DNA from: PFJX01 sp964466195 | GTDB lineage: Bacteria; Pseudomonadota; Gammaproteobacteria; Burkholderiales; Thiobacillaceae | Direction of reading: 5' to 3' | NCBI GenBank assembly: GCA_964466195.1 | Contig: CAYXMQ010000013.1 | Location: forward strand, 29,440 to 93,439 | Length of the DNA stretch: 64,000 nt | Shown: positions 45,119 through 52,584 of the stretch, piece by piece | Position numbering within the stretch: position 1 is the first letter of the stretch | Layout of the letters: the number at the start of each line of letters is the position of its first letter | The notes under the pieces: model-generated | Seen by the model: only the letters and a program-made list of their open reading frames with translations | What the model was told of the DNA's origin: nothing | Database searches by the model: none | Position numbers and translations under genes: made by a program

Positions 45119-48100
45119 ATGACGGCCGTCACAGCCGTCATTCGCTCAGCATGCGGGTCTTGCTTCCGTTTTCTAGCGGTGCTGGCGATTGCTGCGTTCA
45201 CGTCGCCGATGCTGTACACGCCGGCGCAGGCGGCGGAGATCAAGGAAGACGATTTGCTGTTGCTGAATATCGTGCTGGAGCGCCAGACCCTGGCCTCGTC
45301 GGTGACCGCCTACGGGCTCGGCAATACTGCGGTGGTTTCGCTGGCGGAAATTGGCGCCGCGCTGGAGTTTCCTATCGTTGTGAATGCGGCGGCCGGAAGC
45401 GCGAACGGCTGGTTCATTCGCCCGGAGCGGACCTTTGCGCTCGATATCGATGGCGGCTCCGCCACGCTGAGCGGGCGGCATGTGCCGATACTGCGTGATG
45501 AAGTCTTTGTTTATAAGGACGCCATCTTTGTCAGCATCGAAGCCTTGTCGCGCTGGTTTCCGGTCGATCTTCGTTTGGATGCGCGTGCGTTGTCGATCGA
45601 AGTGCAGCCGCGCGAGCGCCTGCCGGTTCAGGAACGGCAGGCGCGCCGGCAGAGCAGCCAGCAGGTTTCAAGCATCGGCCCGGCCACGCTGCCGTTGATC
45701 GAAACCCCCTACAAGCTGCTTGGGCCGCATGCCGCCGACATCGGTCTGGGTTACTCGATTCGTCGCCCGACGAACACCGGCAAGGCCACGACCGGCATCA
45801 ATTATTCGGCGTTGGTGAGCGGCGACCTCGCTTACATGGATTCGCATCTCTACCTGAACGGCAACCACCAGGATGCGTTATCGCAAGCCCGCTTCAGCCT
45901 GTCGCGCGACAAACTCGGGCTGCCTCTGGGGCTGCGTTATGTCGAGTTCGGCGACATCATGCCGGCCATCGTGCCGGGCCTGGTAAACAGTGGCGTGGAA
46001 CGCGGTATTCTGATCCAGGGCGGCGGTTCGGCCATCGGCCGCGATGACCTCATTGCCAGCGATACCCTCAACATCAGTGGTGATGCGCTGGAAGGCTGGG
46101 ACGTGGAGCTGTTTCAGAACGGCATGCGCATCGGCCTGAAAACGGTGGGCCCGGACGGGCGCTACAACTTCACCAATCTTGAGCCGTTCTCCGGCGAGAA
46201 CAAGTTCGATCTGTTGTTCTACGGCCCTGCCGGCGAGCGCAGAACGGAAACCGTGACCCGCTATAGCGGCCTGACTCCGGATCGACCGGGCAGCGTGCGC
46301 TATCAGTTATCGGTGTCGCAGAAAGGCCAGCAACTCTACCAGGGCGAGTCTGTAATACCTCTCGGTATGAGCGACATCGGCTCGACCCGTTTGGCAGCGG
46401 CTATGGAAGTGCGCGTGCTGCCGAAACTGTCGCTGCGCGGTTCGTGGAACAACCTGATGATCGACGGCGAGCGGCTCAACTATTACAGCCTGGGCGCGAA
46501 TACGTCTTGGCGAGACATCAGCTTCGGCGCTGAAGCGATACACGATCCGCTCAAGGGCGCGCGTTGGAATGGGTCGGTCCAGCTTCCCGCACAAGCCAGC
46601 ATCTGGGGGTTCGACACCCGCTTCAGCCATACCCAGTACGCCCAGAGCGTGCTGGTCGAAGGCCCCCTGTCCGCCGATCAATACGCGCTGCGCTTGACCA
46701 GCCGGACCGGCCTCAGCCTGAGCGGGCCGATCGGCAAAACGCAAACGCTGTTCTCGCTGTTTCACAACCGCGAAATCGGCCGCAGCTCGAACAGCGCTTC
46801 GGCCGGGTTTACCGCGCAGGCGGGCAAGCTCACCTACGGCAATACCCTCAACTACTACCAGTTCGACCGTACCTCCGCGGGCGTAAGCACGCCCGATCAG
46901 GCGACCGGCAACCTGTTTTTCAGGACGAATGCACACCCGCTTTGGCTGCGCGGCGGCATGTCCTATTCGTTGAAGCCGGATGCCAAGGTGCGCGAGTATT
47001 TCGTCGACAGCAATTTGAGCATCGCCCGTGACATGACCATGAGCATCGGTGTGATCTATGACCCGATCAGCGATTTGACGCGCTATAGCTCCAGTCTCAA
47101 TTGGCAGTTGCCGCAGGTCACCCTGAGTCCGGGCATCAGCTACGATTCGACCGGCAATTACAGCGGCTTCGTCTATGCCTCATTTTCGCTGGCGCCCCGC
47201 CCGGACCGGGGCGGCGCACTGGTCAGCGGCGTGTCGCTGGCGACCAATAGCACCGTGGCGGCGCGTGTATTTGCAGACCATGACGCCAGCAACAGCTTCA
47301 CTGCGGGGGATGAACCCTTGTCCGATGTCACCGTGCGCGCACCGCAGGCTTACCGCACCGGAAAAACCGATAAGAGCGGCGTGGCCTATCTGACCAACCT
47401 GTCTTCGCAGCGCGCTACCGATGTCATGCTGGACGCGAGCACGCTGCCCAGTGCGCAGATGGCCTCGACGCATGCGGGTAATTCGGTCAAGCCCCGGCCG
47501 ACGGCGATGGCGCTGATTGATTTTCCGGTCATCCCGATGGGCGGGATTGAGGGCCGCGTTTATAACGTGCAGCAGGACAAGCGTAAGCCGCTACCCGGTG
47601 CAATGGTCGAGCTGCGCAACGCCGAAGACAAGGTGGTGGCGTTCACGATCTCGGCGATCGACGGCTATTATGAATTTCCCCAACTGCCTTACGCCGCCTA
47701 CACGCTTGGTCTGGCGGGCGATCGACGTACCAGTGCAACGCAGCCCGAGGTCGTCGTCAATCGCGAGCGCAACCTGCATAGCGGTATCGACATTGTGCTG
47801 ACATCCGTGGCGGTGGTACCCGCAAGTCGGGCGAGCATCGCGCCACGTGCGCCGGCCGCGGCTTCGCCGGTTGCTCCCGCGGCCATTGCCGTTCCCGCTC
47901 CGCCCGCCGTTCTCGTCGTGCCCGCCGCTCCCCCGGCGGCTGTATTCCAGTCCGCGGATTCGCCCCTCACTCCGAAGCCAGCGCCGCCGCGCAAGCCGAG
48001 CAATGGCCGTATCGCTCAATTGGGCGCATTCGGCAGCGTTGAGAGCGCCAATGCCTACAAGCAGGAATTGCTGAAATCCGGGCTGCTGCAAGCCGAGCAG

Positions 48101-48238
48101 ATCGAGATCATTCGCGTTGATCTGGGTGCGCACGGCCTTTTCCATCGAGTGGTCGCGAAGCCTGTCGATGGCACGGCGGAAGCGCTGTGTACGGCGTTGA
48201 AGACGCGCGGCAGCGAGTGCATTACCATTGCGCCTTGA
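45119..48238 (+). CDS. Usher-like outer-membrane protein with C-terminal SPOR domain
   Basis: Protein of 1039 residues from the ATG that begins a signal peptide (FRFLAVLAIAAFTSPML, cut near AQA-AEI). Residues about 40-160 form an N-terminal periplasmic domain (VVSLAEIGAALEFPIVVNAA). The next 550 residues are usher-type beta-barrel strands, interrupted by a plug-like sandwich (GWDVELFQNGMRIGLKTVGP, DGRYNFTNLEPFSG). Two Ig/CNA-B-like domains (GIEGRVYNVQQDKRKPLPGA) and a Pro/Ala linker (about 880-965) lead to a SPOR domain (RIAQLGAFGSVESANAYKQE). A SPOR domain is not part of the classical usher. No SD is visible, so the start is tentative. Confidence 0.82.
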   Translation: MTAVTAVIRSACGSCFRFLAVLAIAAFTSPMLYTPAQAAEIKEDDLLLLNIVLERQTLASSVTAYGLGNTAVVSLAEIGAALEFPIVVNAAAGSANGWFIRPERTFALDIDGGSATLSGRHVPILRDEVFVYKDAIFVSIEALSRWFPVDLRLDARALSIEVQPRERLPVQERQARRQSSQQVSSIGPATLPLIETPYKLLGPHAADIGLGYSIRRPTNTGKATTGINYSALVSGDLAYMDSHLYLNGNHQDALSQARFSLSRDKLGLPLGLRYVEFGDIMPAIVPGLVNSGVERGILIQGGGSAIGRDDLIASDTLNISGDALEGWDVELFQNGMRIGLKTVGPDGRYNFTNLEPFSGENKFDLLFYGPAGERRTETVTRYSGLTPDRPGSVRYQLSVSQKGQQLYQGESVIPLGMSDIGSTRLAAAMEVRVLPKLSLRGSWNNLMIDGERLNYYSLGANTSWRDISFGAEAIHDPLKGARWNGSVQLPAQASIWGFDTRFSHTQYAQSVLVEGPLSADQYALRLTSRTGLSLSGPIGKTQTLFSLFHNREIGRSSNSASAGFTAQAGKLTYGNTLNYYQFDRTSAGVSTPDQATGNLFFRTNAHPLWLRGGMSYSLKPDAKVREYFVDSNLSIARDMTMSIGVIYDPISDLTRYSSSLNWQLPQVTLSPGISYDSTGNYSGFVYASFSLAPRPDRGGALVSGVSLATNSTVAARVFADHDASNSFTAGDEPLSDVTVRAPQAYRTGKTDKSGVAYLTNLSSQRATDVMLDASTLPSAQMASTHAGNSVKPRPTAMALIDFPVIPMGGIEGRVYNVQQDKRKPLPGAMVELRNAEDKVVAFTISAIDGYYEFPQLPYAAYTLGLAGDRRTSATQPEVVVNRERNLHSGIDIVLTSVAVVPASRASIAPRAPAAASPVAPAAIAVPAPPAVLVVPAAPPAAVFQSADSPLTPKPAPPRKPSNGRIAQLGAFGSVESANAYKQELLKSGLLQAEQIEIIRVDLGAHGLFHRVVAKPVDGTAEALCTALKTRGSECITIAP

Positions 48239-48256
48239 GCGCGAGGAGACCGGACC

Positions 48257-48811
48257 ATGTACATCAACTCAGGAAGCCTGAAGGCTGCAGTCGCTGCGGT
48301 GACGTTGTCGCTGATCCTGTTGCCGGCTAGCGGACCGGCGCTTGCGGATGAAGCCGCCTCGGCCAAGGGAGTGAGCGTGGCGGATAACACCTCGGAGTAT
48401 TTTAGGGATTACCTATCCGATCCGCGCCGAACCGGTTCGCTCGCCGGCAGCATCATCGGTGGTGCAATGAGTGCGCATCCGGCCGGCCCTATCGTGGGGG
48501 GGCTGGTCGGCTTCCTCGTCGGCAAGCAGTCGATGTTCAACGAAGACAAGGTGAAGGCCCAGCGTGAAAGTCTGCTGTATGCCCGGCGCGACATCGTGCC
48601 GCCTGGCGGCGCAGCGGTCCCGATGCTCTCCTTTGCCAGCGCCCAGGGCATCACCTTCGACACGCCGTCAGCCGGCTCAGGGCTGGCGGCTTCGCAAGCG
48701 GCGCCGAAGCTGGCCAGCTTTTCGCGCGAGCAGATTGCCGCGATGTGCGTCGGCGGCGTGCTGGGCGATCCGCGCATGCGGGCGTTGTGCTTCTATTCGC
48801 AAGGCGGTTGA
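48257..48811 (+). CDS. Exported glycine-zipper protein downstream of the usher
   Basis: Protein of 184 residues with a signal peptide (AAVAAVTLSLILLPASGPAL, cut near ALA-DE). A glycine-zipper stretch at about 60-92 (GSLAGSIIGGAMSAHPAGP, IVGGLVGFLVGKQSMF) suggests membrane insertion or oligomerisation. The conserved-looking C-terminus has two cysteines (SREQIAAMCVGGVLGDPRMR, ALCFYSQGG). It starts 18 bases after the usher stop with a GAGGAG SD, so it belongs to the same operon. No known family is recognised; an accessory or pore-associated role is inference. Confidence 0.75.
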   Translation: MYINSGSLKAAVAAVTLSLILLPASGPALADEAASAKGVSVADNTSEYFRDYLSDPRRTGSLAGSIIGGAMSAHPAGPIVGGLVGFLVGKQSMFNEDKVKAQRESLLYARRDIVPPGGAAVPMLSFASAQGITFDTPSAGSGLAASQAAPKLASFSREQIAAMCVGGVLGDPRMRALCFYSQGG

Positions 48812-49113
48812 GCGCAGCGGTTGCGCTCTGTACGCCGTTTGCGTGAATTGCCGACGCCCAGCCGCTTTTCAGCATTCTGATCTTCGCCAATTCACGAGCA
48901 TAGCCGGGTATTCACTCGAACTATTGACGCGTCCAAAAGCGCGTAAGCATTAACCGGGTGGCGCGCCCGATTACCCCGCGCATTTCCATTTGGCTGGTGA
49001 GATGAGTAAAAGCGCTTACTTGAGTGGCCTCCCCCTTTCGAAAAGGGGGAATGAGGGAATTTTCGCGCTCCGCTCGACTTCCGCGCCCCGCCCGACTTGG
49101 CGGTTGGCCTCGA
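48812..49113. other. Convergent intergenic region with a dispersed repeat
   Basis: About 300 bases between the glycine-zipper gene (+) and the chaperone gene (-) with no supported gene. It contains one copy of the CCCCCTTT...AAAGGGGG repeat at 49024-49054. The rest shows nothing recognisable. Confidence 0.6.
49024..49054. repeat. Dispersed palindromic repeat, copy A
   Basis: GTGGCCTCCCCCTTTCG followed by AAAAGGGGGAATGA. The centre is an inverted repeat of CCCCCTTT with AAAGGGGG. A near-identical copy in the same orientation lies at 52300-52328, on the other side of the chaperone and DUF4402 genes. This palindrome type is common between genes in many proteobacteria. Confidence 0.75.
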
Positions 49114-50001
49114 TCATTTTCCGATCTGGAACGCCTGTTCGGCAAAAACCTTGCCGCGTTCTTCGCTCTCGCCTTCATAGGTCACCCTGATCCAGCTGCC
49201 CGGTTTCAAACTGGTTTCCGGGCGCAATTTGACCAGGCGGGTCTGGCTGTTCAGCTCGGCGTAAATGGCGACCGCCCCGGCCTCGCCGATCAATTCAACA
49301 GGCGCTTTGGCGTCCAATTGGTGATAGACCATCAGCCGTCCGTAAGAGCTGAATTCGCCGGCGCGAGCTAGCGTCACCTTCAAGGCGGGTTCGTCCGCAC
49401 CGCCGGGCTTGGTTGGCGCGGGCTCCACAGCGGTGATTCTTATTTCTGCACTGCCTGTGCCGTGGCGAACAAAGATCGGCACCGAGAACGACATCAAAGC
49501 TTCGAGACGGAAAGAAATGCCATCCTTCTCGCCACGCATGACCTCGGTGCCCGCACCGGCGCCGTTTTGCTCCGGCAGGGGTTCCATGCCGATGCGCAGG
49601 TGGGAACGATATTCGCCGGGCTTCAAATCATCCGGCGGACGGTAGTCCAGTCGCACGGTCTGGGTTTGGCCGGGAAGGACAGTCACCCGGCGGGGAGAGA
49701 AGCGCACCATCGATGCAATCGAGCGCGGGTTCTCGCCGTCCTTGAGGCTGAACAGTTGCCCATCTTCAGTCAGCCGGCGTTCCACCCAGGACAAACGGTA
49801 GGCGCGTGCAACGGTGCCTGGATTGTGCAAGCTGATCACGGCTTGCCGAATGCTGTCATTCAGGATTGCACGCTGCGGGCTGATCAGAATGTCGGCATGA
49901 GCAGGTAACGTAAACATACTCAACGCAAGTGCGCCTAGCATGTACAGCAGCGACCGTTTCATACTGCGCAAAATTGAAGCGGCTGAATGCTTCAGGTGCA
50001 T
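49114..50001 (-). CDS. PapD-like periplasmic pilus chaperone
   Basis: Exported protein of 295 residues. The signal peptide (SLLYMLGALALSMFTLPAHA) begins after a 13-residue extension; the ATG at 50001 has a good SD (GGAGAG), while an internal ATG at 49962 would remove the extension. The first Ig-like domain carries the chaperone pattern: ADILISPQRAILNDSIRQAV, LSWVERRL and the subunit-donating strand region RFSPRRVTVLPGQTQTVRL. A second Ig domain ends the protein. It should hold DUF4402 subunits in the periplasm and deliver them to the usher-like protein encoded nearby. Confidence 0.88.
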   Translation of the reverse strand: MHLKHSAASILRSMKRSLLYMLGALALSMFTLPAHADILISPQRAILNDSIRQAVISLHNPGTVARAYRLSWVERRLTEDGQLFSLKDGENPRSIASMVRFSPRRVTVLPGQTQTVRLDYRPPDDLKPGEYRSHLRIGMEPLPEQNGAGAGTEVMRGEKDGISFRLEALMSFSVPIFVRHGTGSAEIRITAVEPAPTKPGGADEPALKVTLARAGEFSSYGRLMVYHQLDAKAPVELIGEAGAVAIYAELNSQTRLVKLRPETSLKPGSWIRVTYEGESEERGKVFAEQAFQIGK

Positions 50002-50122
50002 GGGTACTCTCCAAACAGGTGGTTAACGAATAATCTACGATGCGTCGAGTTGGGTTTATGGTCTTCGGCAAGAGTCTGAAAGCGAGGCCCCGAGGTCGTC
50101 GATGCCGATGCAGGCGGCTAGT

Positions 50123-51151
50123 TTAATACTCGACATCCAGCAAATAAGACCCTGTATACAAGCCGTCCTGATAGGGATTTGCAGTCAATTCGGTGCGCAG
50201 CGTAGCGCCGAGGCGAAACTCCAAGGCGCCCGACGCGTCCAGCTTGGCATTCGCTGAGGTCGGCAGCGACACGAAGTTGGTCGCCAGCAGCCGAGCGATG
50301 CTAGGCGACTGTGACTGATGTGTCAGATAAACCGTGCCGGCCGGAAGCGTAATGCTGACCGGCGCGTAGGCGGCGCCCGTAGTCACCTTGAAGGTGGCGG
50401 GGGTTTCGTTGCCAAAGCGGACGATTTTGGCGGCGCCGGCGTTAGTGATCGTCGTTTGACCGTCCGGGTCCAGCTTCAGGCTGGCCTGGTCGGTGGCCGA
50501 AGAAAATACGGCCAGCTTGCCGAACGAGAGCTTTTGCACTTCCGCCAAGGCCAGGCTGGTGCGCAACACGAGGTCGACATCGATCTGATGGTTGGTGAAC
50601 TGCGGTTGGCCCGTAACCAGGAAATCGAGGGTCAATCCCGGGTGGCCGATATAGACGCCGTCGAGATAGAGAATGTTGCTGCCGCTGGTGGTCAACGTAG
50701 CGCCGAGATCGAAGTCGACTTGGCCGTTGACGTCGGTGCGCAGCACCAGCGGCCGAGTGATCGCGGTGGAAACGAAGAGTGACTCACCAGGAGTGCCGTT
50801 GGCCAAATTGATCGGGCCGGCCGACATGCTTACGGTGATATCGGTGAAGGCTGGATAGCCTGTCAGCCGGTAGCGACCGGGTACCGCTGCGGTGATGGCC
50901 ACGAAGGCGCTGTCGTAGCTGGTGAGGCCCTGAGGTGAGAGGGTCAGCGCAGAGGTAGCGGCGTTGGAACGGACCGCCAGGACGCCGAAATCCAGGCGCT
51001 GCAATGGGGTGATTTGCGGCGCGGCCAGAACCGGCGAAGAGGCCAGCCCGCACCAAGCCGCGGCCAGCAGAAAAAAGAACTGGCAGTCGAAAGACTGCCA
51101 GTTGAGTGGTCTGCAAAACAGCCCCGCAAGGGGGCGTTGAAGCCAAGTCAC
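50123..51151 (-). CDS. Tandem DUF4402 exported protein (candidate fibre tip or adhesin)
   Basis: Protein of 342 residues with a signal peptide (FFFLLAAAWCGLASSPVLAA). It contains two copies of the DUF4402 beta-sandwich: the first, about 45-195, ends in DGVYIGHPGLTLDFLV and the second, about 200-342, ends in DGLYTGSYLLDVEY. Each starts with a strand like LDFGVLAV or LSFGKLAV. A classical two-domain tip adhesin has the same bulk, but a donor-strand match cannot be judged by eye. The start overlaps the stop of the single-domain gene by four bases. Confidence 0.82.
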   Translation of the reverse strand: MTWLQRPLAGLFCRPLNWQSFDCQFFFLLAAAWCGLASSPVLAAPQITPLQRLDFGVLAVRSNAATSALTLSPQGLTSYDSAFVAITAAVPGRYRLTGYPAFTDITVSMSAGPINLANGTPGESLFVSTAITRPLVLRTDVNGQVDFDLGATLTTSGSNILYLDGVYIGHPGLTLDFLVTGQPQFTNHQIDVDLVLRTSLALAEVQKLSFGKLAVFSSATDQASLKLDPDGQTTITNAGAAKIVRFGNETPATFKVTTGAAYAPVSITLPAGTVYLTHQSQSPSIARLLATNFVSLPTSANAKLDASGALEFRLGATLRTELTANPYQDGLYTGSYLLDVEY

Positions 51152-51927
51152 AGGAACGTGACTTCCATACCGATCTTGCCTGTGTAGCTGCCGGCTTCAT
51201 AGGTGCGTATTGAGCCCGAGGTAGGCACTTGTTGCACCAGCGTAGCACCCAGGTTGAAGGTCAGCGAAGTCGCGCCGAAACCCAGCGTGTAGCCTGTTGC
51301 CGCGGTGGCGACGGGCGGGGAGGCAAACGTGGCGGTAGGCAGCAACGTGGACGTCACGTCGGTAGCGCCAACGGCTGCTGTCAGCGCGCCGATGCAGAAA
51401 AAGCCGGTGGTGGTCGGATCGGCGCCGGCGAGGCTCAGCGTGATCTTGCCGGCCGTGAGGGCTGCAGCTGCAGTGTCATAACCGCAAGCCGCACTGACCG
51501 AGTCTGCCGCATTGGCGAACGTACCTGTGGCGGTGGCGTTGGTGACGATAATGCCAACCTTGGAAGACGCCGGCAAACCAGGAACCGAATAGGTGCCTGC
51601 CGTGGCGCTGCCAAGGCTGAGCATGGGCGCGCCTGCTACCAACGCACCTTGGGTGACCACGCCGGCGGGCGAAAGAATCAGTTTATTGGACAGCGGCGCT
51701 GCAACGGTATGCGCAGTGGCGCCTGCGGCAACGGCAGGGGACTTGGCGACAAACACGGTGCCGAACGTCAACGGGGTGGTTTGTGTGATGGTGACGGCGT
51801 TCTGTACCGTCGCGGTGGCATCGAACAGCGTCGGGGCGGCGGCTGCCGTGCCGGCGACGCCAGCCAGGCCTGCAAACATGGCGCTAGTTAATAGGGTCTT
51901 CTGAGCGGTAAGAGTAAGTTTGGACAT
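51148..51927 (-). CDS. DUF4402 exported protein (candidate major fibre subunit)
   Basis: Protein of 259 residues. A signal peptide (TLLTSAMFAGLAGVAGTAAA) is followed by an Ala/Thr/Gly-rich beta protein that starts with VTITQTTPLTFGTVF and ends with the DUF4402 closing pattern AGSYTGKIGMEVTFL. An insert of about 70 residues with a pair of cysteines (SAACGYDTA, FFCIGAL) interrupts the domain and probably forms a disulfide loop. The ATG at 51927 is chosen because AAGGAA lies eight bases ahead; the ATG at 51933 is too close to it. It leads the operon with the tandem protein and probably the chaperone. Confidence 0.84.
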   Translation of the reverse strand: MSKLTLTAQKTLLTSAMFAGLAGVAGTAAAAPTLFDATATVQNAVTITQTTPLTFGTVFVAKSPAVAAGATAHTVAAPLSNKLILSPAGVVTQGALVAGAPMLSLGSATAGTYSVPGLPASSKVGIIVTNATATGTFANAADSVSAACGYDTAAAALTAGKITLSLAGADPTTTGFFCIGALTAAVGATDVTSTLLPTATFASPPVATAATGYTLGFGATSLTFNLGATLVQQVPTSGSIRTYEAGSYTGKIGMEVTFL

Positions 51928-52584
51928 GATCATTTCCTTTTCTAAGGTCGACTAGAGGAGGGATTCTTCCTCCGAAAGAAGGACGATATTGCGTGCCCTG
52001 CACAGAATTACGGACGCCAGTAAAAAAACTTTAGGGTTTTTTTGAAAAATTTTTTCGCGTCAGTTCTTATTCGTGTCGTGGACTCGCTTTAACGGCCTGC
52101 AGGTGGGCTCAGATAAGCACCGCCTGCGCGATTGTGCTGGCAGCGCCGTTTTTTTACCAGCCCTTTGAAAAGCCTTTCGGCCACTGGCTTTGCGGCTGGC
52201 AACCCTTTCGCGATGTTTTCGTGTTGAACAGCTGGCCGACGATCTTTTCGAAGGCTGTTTTCGCGTTGGCTGGTGATATGCGCGAAAGCCGATGGCGACG
52301 TGGCCCCCCTTTTCCAAAGGGGGAATGAAAGGGGGATTTAGCAACGCTTGCCAGCGCATCGGCCTCAGCCCCCCTGCGCCCCTTTGGGAATGGGAGTGCC
52401 GCTGTGCATCCCCTTGCGGGATGTTTGCGTGATGCAGACAAGCATCCCTAAACCGGGATACCCTGCCCATAAGCCGTGGGCGCTGGGGGCCGCGCGGGGG
52501 CAACGATTGCCGGCGACGGACTTTGGTTGCACCGTAGCCGCTGTTATCCGCGTTCGACGTTTCCTAACATCGTCTCTTTCTCCG
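51928..52584. other. Long intergenic region, DUF4402 operon / GT41 operon
   Basis: About 650 bases without a supported gene. The part next to the DUF4402 gene is AT-rich (51990-52060, with runs of T and A) and should hold that operon's promoter, though no clean -35/-10 pair is seen. The repeat copy B is at 52300-52328. Two related motifs, GCAACCCTTTCGCGATGTTT (52199) and GCATCCCCTTGCGGGATGTT (52406), are degenerate copies of each other; the second can form a CATCCC/GGGATG hairpin. A frame is open through 52348-52584 but has no coding character. Confidence 0.55.
52300..52328. repeat. Dispersed palindromic repeat, copy B
   Basis: GTGGCCCCCCTTTTCC followed by AAAGGGGGAATGA, with a further AAGGGGGATTTA just after. 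It aligns with copy A at 49024 in the same orientation over about 30 bases. The inverted centre could form a short hairpin. Confidence 0.75.

Noticed and set aside
44934..45122. 62-codon frame ahead of the usher
   Set aside because: No SD, no domain, and it overlaps the likely promoter region; considered a chance frame.
52348..52584. 79-codon upstream extension of the GT41 gene starting at TTG
   Set aside because: The extension runs through the palindromic-repeat region and is Pro/Arg-rich without similarity to TPR proteins; the ATG at 52585 is preferred.
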